From assembly GCF_042477335.2 (NCBI RefSeq), contig NC_091727.1, positions 120,683,501-120,747,500 of the forward strand: a DNA stretch of 64,000 nt, in the 5' to 3' direction. Source of the DNA: Ovis canadensis. Lineage: Eukaryota > Chordata > Mammalia > Artiodactyla > Bovidae. Made by a program: the position numbers and the translations under genes. A model generated the notes under the pieces. The model made no database searches, was not told where the DNA came from, and worked only from the letters and a program-made list of their open reading frames with translations. This document shows, piece after piece, positions 10,995 through 22,659 of the stretch (within the stretch, counting starts at the first letter, position 1; the number at the start of each line of letters is the position of its first letter).

Positions 10995-11699
10995 ATACTT
11001 GAACACACTACTAACCAGAGACAAACCTGAGGAAATTCGATGACAGACCTGCCTTGAGACAGGAGCCTACTATAGAGAAGGGGGAAACAGAATCGAAGCA
11101 CAACTGAGGCCTATATTACATACCTATCAGAAGTACGAAGTCAGTGTCTGCTCTTCCTCTGTGCGTTCACTCTGGGTCCACACCAAGGCAATGTATGAGC
11201 TATTGATCATGCCCTTTTATTGTTTTAACAAACTGTGACCTGCAAAGGAAAGAAAATACTGTTGAATACCTTTGCCAAAGATGTGAATTAAGTTCCCTCA
11301 GTAAGAATACAGCAGGAAAAATATGGGAAACAAAACAAAATATAAACAAATCAGTCTTCTATTTCCATTAAAAAAAAAAAAAAACCACCCATCCAGCCAC
11401 ACTACCTACCCTTAGTAGAAACAAGGCTAAATGTACAGATGCTCTGGACTTTATACTGCAAAGCCATTGTGATGTAACCCACTGTGACCATTTAGTCACT
11501 TCATAGAGTAATTTTCTGGGATTGAGGATTGTGGCTTAACACAATGATGAGCCTTTCTGCTTACTTAAACTACTGGCCCTGAGGTTCCTAAAATAAATAA
11601 CCTGCTAGCCTGCCATCCACAGATACAGAAACGTTCTCCCACTTTTAACTTAACAGATGAACAGAATCCTTTACATGTACTAATCTGTATATTCCTACT

Positions 11700-13517
11700 G
11701 TTGAGGAAAAGTCCCCAAAGAGGAGACTCTGCATCCCACAACACCCCTGTGAAGCCAACCAGGCTTGGAGGGCTTAGAAGGCTCTTGGGCCTCTAATGGC
11801 GTTTTTCAACACCCAAAAGGCAGAAGGAGAGGCCACTCTAAAGAGGGTGGTTGGCATTTCAAGAGCAACAGTGCCATCAAGCAGATGCATTTGGAGCATG
11901 GTCTCCGGGCCTTGCCTGTGGATCCCTCCGTGGAAGGCCTGTGAGACTAGGAAGGGAGGACTAGCGCACTCAGAGGATTCTGGGTGAATCTGGATGCTGG
12001 GCACCCCTCCAGGATAGGTGTGGAAGCAATAGGTGGTGGTGTTCTGGGACCAGCTCGCCTACCTAGGAGCCCATGCAAGCCAGGACTAAAGGGGGGTGGC
12101 CACGGCAGAGGGCATGTTCAGGAACAAGGAGTTGAGGCTCCTCCTCCAGGGCCTCTGGCTAGGGGATCCTTAGCCCTTCATGCAGGAAGGCTACTTTTAT
12201 AGCTTTAAAAGGTCTCAGGTTACTGAAGTAAACCTGCCTTTGCTCCCTTTTAGCATTAAGGAAACACCTCCTAGGCACCAGTATAAACTTGATTAAAACA
12301 CTTCAGAAAATCATCTTTGTAAAGCACTGGAGTAAAACACAAAGTACATCTGAGAGTTCTCTTCCATACCTATGAGATGTGTGAAATTGATTCCAATAAA
12401 ATAATGGCCTTTTCTGGGCTTTAAGTTTAACCTGAGTTCAGGGCTGCTGGAACTTACAAATAGGTTGATATTTGAATCACACAGGCAGAAATCTTCTAAT
12501 CATTACGATGAACAACTATGAGCAACTAAGTACACCTGAACATAGTACTAACCAGGCACTAACCCAAGGAAATTTGGTGAGAGACCTGCCTTGAGAGAGG
12601 AGGCTACCATACAGAAGGGGGTAACACAATCAAAGTACAACTGAGGGCTGTATTACATACCTTTTAGAAGTGTGAAGTCAGTGTCTGCTCTTCATCTGTG
12701 CTTGCACTCTGGGTCCACATGAAGGCAATGCATGAGCTGTTGATAATATGCTTTTATTATTTCTGCAAACTGCAACCTGAAAAGGAAAGAAAATACTGTT
12801 GAATACCTTTTCCACAGATGCAGATCAATATCCTTCAGTAAGAACTCAGCTTGAAAAACATAAGAAACAAAACAAAAAACACACCAGTCTTTTTCTAGTT
12901 CCATTAAAAAAAAAAAAAACCGCAATCCAGCCACACTACCTACCCTTAGGAGCAATAAGCCTGAATGTACATATGGTCTGGACTTTATACGGCAAACCCA
13001 TTTTGATGTAACCCACTGTGACCATTTAGTCACTTCAGAGAATACTTTACTGGGATTGTTGTTTGTGGTTTAACCCAATGATGAGCCTTTTTGCTTACCT
13101 AAACCATTGCCCCTGAGGTTCCTGAAATAACCTGTTAGCCCTGCATCCACAGATACAGAAACATTTTCCTGCTTAAAACTTATTGATTCCCATGCCGGAT
13201 GAGTGTCCTGGCACAAGAGACAAATGGCAGTTTGGGGTTTGTTCAGCACTCTCAGTCACGTAGCTAGAAACAACTTACAAAACTCAATAGAGCCACTTAA
13301 GTAAGAATTCTCTGTAAGGACCAATCTTGACACATAATCCAAAAACAATCCATTATTACAGGAGCACACACTTTGTATGCATGGCTAGAACCTGGATTTA
13401 ATCAAAGTGGCAAGGGTCTTCAACAAAACCCTAATATGTGAATTATCAAGGTAATTCTGGCCCTAACCCTGACCAATAATTACAAAGTGACAGAATACAT
13501 CACATCCTGGTCCCCAG
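11700..13517 (+). repeat. Ampliconic module copy B
   Basis: The copy matches A, C and D from GAGGAAAAGTCCCCAAAG onward. It has the landmark CAAGAGCAACAGTGCCATC (about 11859), the GCTTTAAAAGGTCTCAGGTT start of the second half (12201) and the terminal GACAGAATACATCACATCC (about 13489). It keeps the empty site corresponding to the ERV and BovB-tail insertions in copy A. No coding sequence is recognised. Confidence 0.8.
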
Positions 13518-14277
13518 TGAGAGGGTAACAGTTAGGAAGCCTTGGGGCCCCCAAAGGGAGGAATTAGGTTGCAAGTGTTAAGACATTTTTTATCCCTCTC
13601 TTAAGCAGCAGGAGGAAACAAACTAGAAGTGTCAGATTTTTTTATCTTCTCTACACAAAATAAAAGGTTTCCTTTAAAATGCAGTGTTACCATAGCAACA
13701 TCTGGTTCCACCTGAGCTTAACTTTTCTCAAACCTTGAACTAACCAATGCATTTTTCTTATGGAAATGTTCTCCTTAAGCTTTGCTAATGAACTATGTAT
13801 ATACCTTAGACAGTCTTTCTTCAAGTCTGTTCTGCCTGACTCAGAACTGACTTGACAAACGCATGTTTTACTCAGCAAACATTATGTTTCACTCCTGCAA
13901 ATGTTCTCTTAAGGTATGTTAATGAGACTAGGTATTTGCTTGGAAACCTGCCTTTCTTCCAGATTCAAGTCAATTGTTTTCTAGTGCCAGTTTTATCTCA
14001 AAATGCATGTTGTGGGTCAGGGGCCTGGTGCCACTCTCTGAGTTTTGAGACATTTCCTTTCTCTAATTAGCAGCCTGCTAGTAGATATACAACTTCCTGC
14101 TAAAGACTCTTTCTGGCCCCCTCTGATGTCTATGTCAGAAGGTTTCACTATCTCTTTTATACGTTAATAAAACTTTATTACACAAAAGCTCTGAGGGATC
14201 AAGACTCGTCACTGGCCCGAGATTGAATTTCTTTCCTCCAGAGGCCAAGAATACCAGCATCTCACAGTTCAGCAACA
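13518..14277 (+). mobile_element. Solo LTR of a second ERV family
   Basis: This LTR of about 760 bp starts TGAGAGGGTAA and ends AGCAACA, with a late TTAATAAAACTTTATT poly(A) region. The same family is present antisense at 61498-62269, which allowed the ends to be set. It lies at the B/C junction; copies C and D are joined without it. The family name is not known to me. Confidence 0.8.
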
Positions 14278-16110
14278 ACCAAGAAGCAGTGGCCAGGCCA
14301 AATGGCTCAGAATCTCATAGAGTGCTGTGGACATGGACCCAGAGATGGACGGCTCCTTTGGATGTCCTTTTCAGTATGTTCATACTGCCAAGGAAAAGCC
14401 CCCAAAGGGGAGACACTTCTTCCCCAGTACTCCAGTGGAGCCAACACAGCTTTGAGGGTTTGAAAGTTTCTTGGGCCATCATGGGCCTTTTTTGACACGG
14501 CAAAGGAGGGAAAGGCCCACCTTCAGAGGGTGGTTGGCATTTCTGGAGCAACAGTGCCATCAAGCGGCAGTTTTTTGAGCACGGTGTCCAGACCCTTCCT
14601 GTGGAATCTGCTGAGGAAGACCTGTGAGGGGAGGAAGGGAGGGTTTGGAGAACTCAGAGGATTCAAGGCTAAACTGGCCCCCTGGCACCCCACCAAAGCA
14701 AGAGCGGAAGGGACAGGCAACAGTGTTCTGGGGCCTGGCTTGCCCACCAAGGAGCCTCTGGCTGCCAGGCCATCAGAGGTGTGGCCTTGGCAGCAGCCAT
14801 GTTCAGGAACAAGGAGCTGAAGTTCCTTTAAAAGGTCTCAGGTTACTGAAGTAACCCTGCATTTGCTCAGTGTTAGCATTATTGATACACCTCCATGGAA
14901 TCAGTATAAAGTGGATTAAAATACTTCAGTCATCTTTGTAAAAAGCACTGGAGTAAAACACAGAGTACACCTGAGAGTTTTGTTCCATACCTATCAGATG
15001 TGTGAAATTGGCTCCACTAAAAAAAAATGGCCTTTTCGAGGCTCTGAGTTTTAACTGAGTTCAGGGCTGTTGGAACTTACAAATAGGTTAATATTTGAAT
15101 CACACAGGCAAAACTCTTCTCATCATTTGGATGAATAACTATAGCAATTAAGTAAGTATACATGAACACACTACTAACCACACACTAATCCAAGGAATTT
15201 TGGCGAGAAACCTGCCTTGAGAGATGAGCCTACTGTACAGAAGAGGGAAACAGAATCAAAGCATAAGTGAGGGCTGTGTTACATATCTATCAGAAGTGTG
15301 AAGTCAGCGTCTGCTCTTCATCTGTGCTTGAACTCTGGGTCCACACCAAGACATTGTATATATGAGCTGTTGATCACACCCTTTGATTTTCTTACCAAAC
15401 TGACCTGAAAAGAAAATACTGTTGAATACCTTTGCCACAGATGCAGATCAATATCCATCAGTAAGAATTCAGCATGAAAAACATAAGAAACAAAACAACA
15501 ACACATATCATCTTCTAGTTTCATTAAAAAGAAAAAATAGCCAGCCAGCCACTACCTACTCTTGAAAGAAATAAGCCTAAATATACTGATGGACTGGAGT
15601 TTATACTGCAAACCATTTGTGATGTAACCCACTGTGAGCATTTAGTATCATACAGCAATTTGCTGGGATTGAACACGATGATGAGCTTTTCTGCTTACCT
15701 AAACTACTGGTGCTGAGGTTCCCGAAATAAATAACCTGTTAGCCCTGCATCCATAGATACAGAAATGTTCTCCCACTTACAACTTATTGATTCCCATGAG
15801 GGATGAGTGTCCTGGCACAAGGGACAAATAACAGTTTGGGGTTTGTTCAGCATTCTCAGTCACCTAGCTAGAAACAAGTTACAAAACTGGATGGAGACAG
15901 TAAGTAGGAATGTTCTGTAGGGACCAATTTCGACACATATTCCAAAAGGATCCATATTACGGGAGACACACTTTGTATGCATGGCTAGAACCTAGATTTA
16001 TTCCAAGTAGCACCGGTCTTCAACCAATTATTAATTATGTAAAACGTCAAGGTAATTCTATCCTAATCCTGACCAATAAAAATAAAGTGACAAAATAAAT
16101 CACGTCTGGG
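14278..16110 (+). repeat. Ampliconic module copy C (most complete)
   Basis: The copy runs uninterrupted for about 1.83 kb and defines the unit. Landmarks are TTTCTGGAGCAACAGTGCCATC-type sequence at about 14541, GGTCTCAGGTTACTGAAGTA (about 14835), CATACCTATCAGATGTGTGA (about 14986) and GTAACCCACTGTGAGCATTTA (about 15623). It ends at GGTCTCCAGG, where copy D begins. No exon structure is visible. Confidence 0.8.
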
Positions 16111-16690
16111 TCTCCAGGAAATGGGGATCAGGCCATGCGGACTCAGAATCTCTTAAGAGTGTTGTGGACATGCACCCAGAGATGGATGGCTTCCTTTGCT
16201 TGTCCTTATCTTCACATTCTTACTGCAGAGTGGAAGCCCCCAATGGAGACACCTCTTCCCATAACACTCCAGTGGATGGCTTGCAACTCTTGGGCCTCCA
16301 TGGGCCTTTTTTGACCTGCAAAGGGTTGAGGGTGAGGGCAGGCTCCAGAGGGTGGATGGCATTTCTGGAGCAACAGTGCCATCAAGCAGAAGCTTTTTTG
16401 AGCTTGGTCTCTAGGTCTTGCCTCTGGATCATGCTAGGGAAGGCATTTAGGGGAGGAAGGGAGGGTTTGGAGAACACAGAGGCTTCTGGGAGAACCTGGA
16501 CACCAGGCATACCTCCAGAGCTGGTGTGGAAGCAAAAGTGGTGTTCTGGGTCAGGGCTCACCCACCGAGGAGCCCATGGCTGTCAGGGCCTCCGGGGCAT
16601 GGCCTCAGCATCAGTTATTTTTAAGAACAAGGAACTGAAGCTCTAGCCCCAGGGCCTCTGGCCAGGATATCCTCACCATTCCTACAGAAG
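16111..16690 (+). repeat. Ampliconic module copy D (first half)
   Basis: The copy begins GGATCAGGCCATGCGGACTCA and keeps the GC-rich half, including GGCATTTCTGGAGCAACAGT (about 16359). It leaves the common sequence after about 16680. The AT-rich second half is absent and different GC-rich DNA follows. Confidence 0.75.
16164..16646 (+). CDS. Hypothetical ORF in module copy D (160 aa)
   Basis: This is the counterpart of the ORF at 847-1326 in copy A. It starts at the equivalent ATG and shares the WMAFLEQQCHQAEA block and the following CLWIMLGKAF/GGREGLEN segment. The C-terminal third is in a different frame relative to copy A. It has no recognised domain. The sequence is rich in Ser, Gly and Cys, as expected from GC-rich noncoding DNA. 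Retention of the frame in two copies is the only argument for it. Confidence 0.15.
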   Translation: MDMHPEMDGFLCLSLSSHSYCRVEAPNGDTSSHNTPVDGLQLLGLHGPFLTCKGLRVRAGSRGWMAFLEQQCHQAEAFLSLVSRSCLWIMLGKAFRGGREGLENTEASGRTWTPGIPPELVWKQKWCSGSGLTHRGAHGCQGLRGMASASVIFKNKELKL

Positions 16691-18017
16691 CAATGTCTGC
16701 CAGTGGGGTAACTCAGGTCTCAGGGCCACTGGTGACCCAGGAACTATTGCCCTGGTGGAGCCACTGTTCCTGGCCATATGGACAAAGCCAAAAGGGGAAG
16801 AGGTGGCAACCCTGTCAGGGGCGAACATCCAGCAGACAGGATGTGGAATTTTGCCTGACGAAGGCTAGGTCCCAGACCCAGACAAATGCAGGTGCACTTT
16901 ATGTCCGGGTAGAAGTTGAGTTTTTGTTAACTTTTGCTACTGCCAAAGAGTCTGGGTCCCATGCCCCACAGGATCCCGTGAGGCCCTTACTGTGCCCTAT
17001 GACACAGGGTATCCAGGCAGTGGGATGAAACTGGCCCCAGAGTGGTACGCTGAGTTGGGTGTCACCATCTGCAGCCAGCAAGGGGATCCAGGTCTGTTTT
17101 CCTTGGCGTTCTATTTCAGGAATGGAACTGTGAAACCAGGGGAGCCCCTATTCCTCGCCTCCACTGCCCCACCGCCCCAACCGTGGAGGACCCAGGTCCT
17201 CTTCTTGGGGAGGACTGCTGTGATTTTTCATGAGGAGCTCCGTGTTCTGCATGTGCAGACATTGGTCCTGGGCACAGGGGCACAAGGAGACCACCTGTGC
17301 CAGCTGACCCATCAGACCCCCTAGGTTGGTCAGGGCCCAGTCCTAAGGGAGGTTCTAGCCACATAACCTCGCTTGACAACATTTCGGGCAACTCAGTAGT
17401 ATGAAAGAAGGGGCATGGGGTGGGATTCAGCACCCTTCAAGGAGGGGTGAAAGTGAGGGGGTACGTTTGAAAGAGGTAGTGTTCCCGCATGGAAATTTCC
17501 TTCCAGTTGGAAGCCACCCCGCCTCAGCCCTGTCCCTTACCACAAAAACACCCCACCCCCACCCCTCAGACAGGCTAGAGCCAAGTAAAGGGCAAGCATG
17601 AGCTGCCCCAGAGCTTGCTCCAGAAGTGGCACTTTGGGTCAGCCGGGGACTAGAAGGCAGAGCCCTGTGCCCAGCAGGATGCACCAGGCTCCTGGCCTTG
17701 GCAGACAAGCTGGAAGAGTGGTGGTCTTGAAAGAGAGGGAAGTAGGAGGCATTTCTCTCAGTCCAATAGAGGTGAGCTTCAGGCAGCTTCTCCAGACCTC
17801 TTCTTCTTGATGTCCTGCCTGGGCTGCGGGTGCAAGCACAGGGTTGAGACCTGGAGAGCCAGGGCTGAGTGGAAGGTAGGGCCTGCCCTCCTCTCATCAC
17901 TGAACTGAGGCTCAGGGCCTTTTGAGGAGAAAGCTGAAGCCTGCAAAGACGTGGCCTGGGGATCCACTTGGCTGGGCTCTTCTCTGCTCTCTGGGACGTG
18001 GCTCTGGGAGGCCTGGA
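16691..18017. other. GC-rich unidentified sequence
   Basis: The stretch has moderate GC content without strong CpG density. Several ORFs of 60-160 codons overlap on both strands, as expected by chance. No repeat family, exon or RNA is recognised. Confidence 0.4.
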
Positions 18018-18026
18018 GACAAGACT

Positions 18027-18302
18027 GCTGCTGCTGCTAAGTTGTGTCAGTCGTGTCTGACTCTGTGCGACCCCATAGACGGCAGCCCACCAAGCTCCCC
18101 TGTTCCTGGGATTCTCCAGGCAAGAACACTGGAGTGGGTTGCCATTTCCTTCTCCAATGCATGAAAGTGAAAAGTGAAAGTGAAGTTGCTCAGTCGTGTC
18201 CGACTCTTAGCGACCCCGTGGACTGTAGCCTACCAGGCTCCTCCACCCATGGGATTTCCCAGGCAAGAGTACTGGAGTGGGGTGCCATTGCCTTCTCCGG
18301 GG
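18027..18302 (-). mobile_element. BOV-A2 SINE with 9-bp target duplication
   Basis: This is an antisense dimeric BOV-A2 with its (GCT)n tail at the left. GACAAGACT occurs at 18018-18026 and again at 18303-18311. Confidence 0.93.
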
Positions 18303-18311
18303 GACAAGACT

Positions 18312-20310
18312 GGCCAGAGCCAGAATCCTGGACACCCTGGAAGATGACATTGCACCTGCCAATGAGATTCTTCAGCTTAGGACAAGGGCGCCTTCTGCGG
18401 TGCCTCCTGTGTCTGGCGAGTACTGTTGCCTTTGGAGGTTGACTGGGAGCTATCCTTGGGCCTCGGGTTCCTTTGGCACGGGGTAGCCAGGATCCACATG
18501 CCATCTGCACTGGACAGAAGGTCACTAGGCCTGCCTCCACCCCTGATGGCAGCGGAACTCCAGTTGTCCAGGATGGTCTCTGCCTGGGCCACACAGCGGC
18601 CCAGAGAGAGGCTTCTGGGGCTCTGGGCCCACCCAGGCCCATCCTGCTCTGGCTCCTGGGGGAAAGGGGCCTGTGGGCCAATGTCTGCAGCCCTGCACTG
18701 GGTTCCTTCAGAGCAGCTTCCTCTGGTCCCGCCCAGACATGGTGGCTACCAGGGTCCATGGAGACTCCACTTCCTGTACCCCACAGGGCAGGCACCCTGG
18801 CCGTGCCCCTTGTCCTGGTGGCATCCCTGGAGCTTTCACGGCTCCACCCAGCCCTGGGGCCTGCTTCTCGCACCTCTCTGGCAGAGCTTTGCACTTCCCA
18901 GGGGCCACTGTCCCTTGTCCCTTCAATCCCTTATCAGTCCTCCCCAGGAAGGGACTGTACAGGGTTCGTGTATTTGGCAGATCCCTTGTCCTGTTGATGG
19001 CAGCATTGCTCCAGAAATGGCCACCTGCCCTTCCCCTTCCCTCACCCTAAGATGTCTCTCTTAGCCCTTTACTGAAGAAAAAAAGAAACACCAAGCCCTG
19101 TCCAACCTGGCCAAAGACAGATGTCTCAACAGCATGGCCACTTCAGAGGGGCACTCCTCAAAGTCTGTCGCTCCAGTCTGTGGGGCCTGGTCTCCGTGGG
19201 GTCCTTTCAGTCTGCCCTCATCACAAAAGAGCAAAGACTCCCCATGCAGGCACACAGCACTGGACCTGCAGCACTGTCTTTAGCACCTACATCTGCCTAA
19301 GACTTCGGGAAACATCCTGAGTGTGGGCACACAGATCGAGTCACACCTGGCCAGTGGCTGGAGAGCCCCATTCTCATGGGTCACAGAGGGACACAAATGA
19401 TGGCAGCCCAGAGGCACTGGACAGGTGTCAACAGCTGACGTCAACTTTCTTTGGTCGGACGATGGATGGATGGCCACCAAGGACCTGGCTCTTCTCCTAC
19501 AGGGGCCCAGGGAGATTCAGGTATGGATGGCGGCACACACGGGTCAGTCCAGAGTGGCACTGGGCATTGCAAAACAGCAGTTTCCACTAGTCTCGCCCAG
19601 ACATGGTGGCCACCAGGGTCCAATGACTTCACCTCTGGCTATGTGTTATGCGGTAGCACAGTTGGTCATTTTCCTGGAGCCCGGAATTTTCCCAGTTTTG
19701 GCTGCTCTTGGCCTAAACTTTACCAGGCCAGGCCAAGCTTGGACCCTGGGGGTGTGGAGGCAGAGCTGGTCCCTTATCCTGCCTGGGACTCTGACTTCAT
19801 TCTGCATAGTTTCTAAAAGACAGTACTGTGTGCGTGGGATGTGAGGATGAGTTCCTCACGATGGCAGCAGTGCACAAAAAATGCCATCCTGCCCTTCTCC
19901 ACCCCACCTCCCAATCCCTAAGACCTGTCCCTTTGCCCTGTGCGAGGGGGGAAAAACCTGTCTAACCCCAGTCCAAATTGACTCCAACATGGCAGCTCAC
20001 TGTCTTGGCCACATTTGGGGAGCCTTTCCATATGTCAATGAGTGGAGCCTCATCCCTGTTGGGTCCTCGGCCTGACTGGTGACCAGAAAAGCAAAGGTTC
20101 CTCATCCAGGAAGGTAGCAGTAGATCTGAACCTATCCCCTTTCCGTTCCTGTGCCTTTAGCACTGGGGCGGCGCAAGAGACCTCAAGAGACGCACCATGC
20201 ATGGGCCTACCCCCATTTACTAGTGCAGCTGAGGCGCTGTCTCTAGAGTCACAGACATGCCAGGCTGACGGTTGTACACATGGTCCGTCCAGATAAGGTA
20301 GGTTCATATC
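18312..20310. other. GC-rich unidentified sequence with old internal duplication
   Basis: Segments around 18697-18780 and 19557-19640 are related (GCCCAGACATGGTGGCYACCAG in both), so a unit of about 860 bp was duplicated long ago. Near 18985-19025 there is a partial inverted match to the module landmark (CCAGAAATG, GGCAGCATTGCTCC). Long ORFs overlap on both strands and no coding pattern favours any of them. Confidence 0.4.
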
Positions 20311-22308
20311 AGAGACAGCAAAGGAACCAGAGTTGCTGCAGGGTCACTTTGTTTCCCACTGTTTAACACAGTGCCAGAAATTAAATACAAATTCCTCTAA
20401 ATGAGTGACAAAAGCTCCATCCTTAGGTAATGCAAGGTTCTAGCATTTCCTGTTTGAAAATATTTTATGTTTCCCCCCTCTATCCACCCCTAATCACTAA
20501 TGTAGAGTCTGTGTATCATAAAAAGAGATAATATTAATGGAAGTCTTTTAAGAAGAAAATCACCAGTATTTGGTAATTTGTTTCAATAGAGAAGATTTTT
20601 ACCCCTTTTTCTTGGCAATGCAAAGGAAGGGTAACGCAAATATATCAAGGTAATTTTGTTTGGACCTTTTCAATGTCTGGGTCTTAGTCTCCAGAGTTTC
20701 TTGGCCCATCTTGTGATGTACTGGGTAGGATGTCTCTATGCTTTCATTATACATTTATTGAGATATTCATCCTTTTCTGGAATCACTGGATCAAAGTCTG
20801 TTATCAATACTTCTTGTCCATAATAATCAACTGAGTGCCTAATTCCTTGTTTCCGACTGATTTCAAGATCCTCCTGTTTGGAAAGACATCTGGGACCTCA
20901 AGCAGGTGGTCTATCTGGTGTAATTTTATATGCCTAGGTGTTAACTTTGGTCAAAAAGGCACACCTTGTTCACAGCCTTGGGTAGGAAGTTTATGTGGCT
21001 CCAGACTTCTTTCAAATCATTGATTAGAACACAATAATATACCATTCAGTAAAACTGAGAAAGTTAATAAAATTGCTAACAATTAAGTGCCTTATGGATG
21101 GTTTTTATAAGCCAATTTAATAAACAAATATCCAGCTAGTAACATTTACAGGGTTCTAAGTGACCAATGACAAAAGATGCTTAGGATAATGTAAAATCAC
21201 AATAGGAAAATCTACAAGAGGAAAACTTTAAAATTCCTGTAAGACAGAAAAGTAGACTCAAACAGGAATAAAGATGTACTATATTCTCAGATAAACACAC
21301 TTAGGCTCAAGAACATATCGATTCATCAGTAAATCAAGCAATCCATTTGAATCTCAAAGAAAATCTAAAGGCTTTTCAACACTTAGTCATTTTCCATTGT
21401 AAACAAGGCAAAATAAATAGGCAGGGATATCCAAGAGAGTTATGACAAAGAATAGCCACGCTGTGTGAGAACTACTCATACCATACGTGAAAATATGTAG
21501 TAGAACGCAAAGTTCAAGAACAGACCTGAAAACATACCAGAATTGAGTATACAATGAGGCAGCCTCCCAAATCAATGAGAACACAGTCAGCTGTGGGACA
21601 AAGTGATACCCATTTAGAATAGGTTCATAGTGCCACACCTCTCACAATAAACCAGGATAGGCTGTACAGGGATCCAAGAATTAAACGGACAATACACAGA
21701 ACCATACAACTATTCGCAGAAATAATGGGCAACATTCCTTTATAGCTGTGGAGCAAGAAAAGCCTATTATACGTATGACTCAAAAACCCGTTAAAAAAAA
21801 AAAAAGATAAATGTGAACACATAAAATTTACCATGCTAACAACAACAAAAGCATACTCTAAGTTAGAAAAGCACTGACAAATGGGAAAAATATTTAATTC
21901 ACTTCAGTAGTCTTTCTAACATATAGAGAACTAGCGTCTAGATATCCGTTTAGACAGTAACAACCAAGAGAAAAAGAATTAATAGTTCACAAAAAAAGAG
22001 CCACAAAAGGCTCTTAAATATATAAAAATATTCCCCAGCCACATATATGAATATATATTATTTAACATGTTAATATAAAGGAAATACAAACAAAAACTAC
22101 ACTATGGTATAATTTCATACAAAGTATGAATTCCCAACCAAGACCTCCCCTTTCAGACGGGCCTGTATTACCTGACAATCCCTCACCTCTAGAACTGTCT
22201 CAAGTGGCCCCAAAACCTTTTTACCCATGAAATGCTTATAATCCAACTGTAAACAATGTACAGTCCTTTACATGAAAATCCCTGACCATTTTATTTCGAT
22301 TGCCCTCC
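20311..22308. other. AT-rich sequence with old LINE remnant
   Basis: From about 21830 to 22130 the text (GGAAATACAAACAAAAACTACACTATGGTATAATTTCA-like, read in short pieces) resembles the 3' part of an ancient L1 ORF2. On the minus strand about 20640-20990 there is a short open stretch with no family I can name. Nothing else is recognised. Confidence 0.35.
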
Positions 22309-22515
22309 TTCCCTGGTTGGCTCAGTCGGTAAAGAATCTGCCTGCAATGTGGGAGACCCAGGTTCGATCTCTAGGTTGGGAAGATCCCCTGGAGGAAGGC
22401 ATGACAACCCACTGCAGTGTTCTTGCCTGTAGAATCCCATGGACAGAGGAGCCTAGCGGGCACAGTCCATGGGGTCGCAAAGAGTCGGACACAACTGAGC
22501 GACTAAGCACAGCAC
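22309..22515 (+). mobile_element. Bov-tA SINE
   Basis: The tRNA-derived head has GTTGGCTCAGTCGGTAAAGA and GGTTCGATCT (A- and B-box-like), followed by the BovA body ending GTCGGACACAACTGAGCGAC. This is a transposed SINE, not a tRNA gene. Confidence 0.93.
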
Positions 22516-22659
22516 ATTCTTCCACGTGGTTCAATGATACGTGAGAATGGAGCTACATTTTTTTTTTTTAGGTCAAAAACTCATGAAAGGAAATGTTACT
22601 TCTCTAGGGATGCATTCCGAAATGCCCAGTCCCCGTGGTTAGCACATCAGTCTCACTCG

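Larger units (their letters stand above)
745..11645 (+). repeat. Ampliconic module copy A (split by insertions)
   Basis: This is the first of four head-to-tail copies of an unidentified module. The GC-rich first half (about 745-1395) contains the shared landmark ending GGAGCAACAGTGCCATC (near 1066). The second half starts at GCTTTAAAAGGTCTCAGGTT (1393) and is interrupted by a BOV-A2 SINE (1455-1732), the whole ERV (1977-10776) and a BovB tail (about 10795-10994). It resumes to about 11645, where it is truncated before copy B. Without insertions the copy would be about 1.5 kb. I do not recognise the module as a named repeat or gene. Confidence 0.7.

Noticed and set aside
17430-17900. 157-codon minus-strand ORF in GC-rich DNA
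   Set aside because: Overlapping open frames on the other strand and no recognised family; coding is not supported.
18190-18894. 234-codon ORF on the minus strand
   Set aside because: Its C-terminal part is antisense BOV-A2 and the rest is GC-rich DNA open in several frames. No domain is visible.
20640-20990. Minus-strand open stretch that reads like a decayed protein (DYYGQEVLITDFDPVIPEKD)
   Set aside because: I cannot name a family and it is interrupted within 50 codons on either side; kept only as a note for a protein search.
22309-22380. tRNA-like A and B boxes
   Set aside because: They belong to the tRNA-derived head of Bov-tA SINEs (also at 25578, 27947, 42726 and 48568). The cloverleaf cannot be completed and the BovA body follows.
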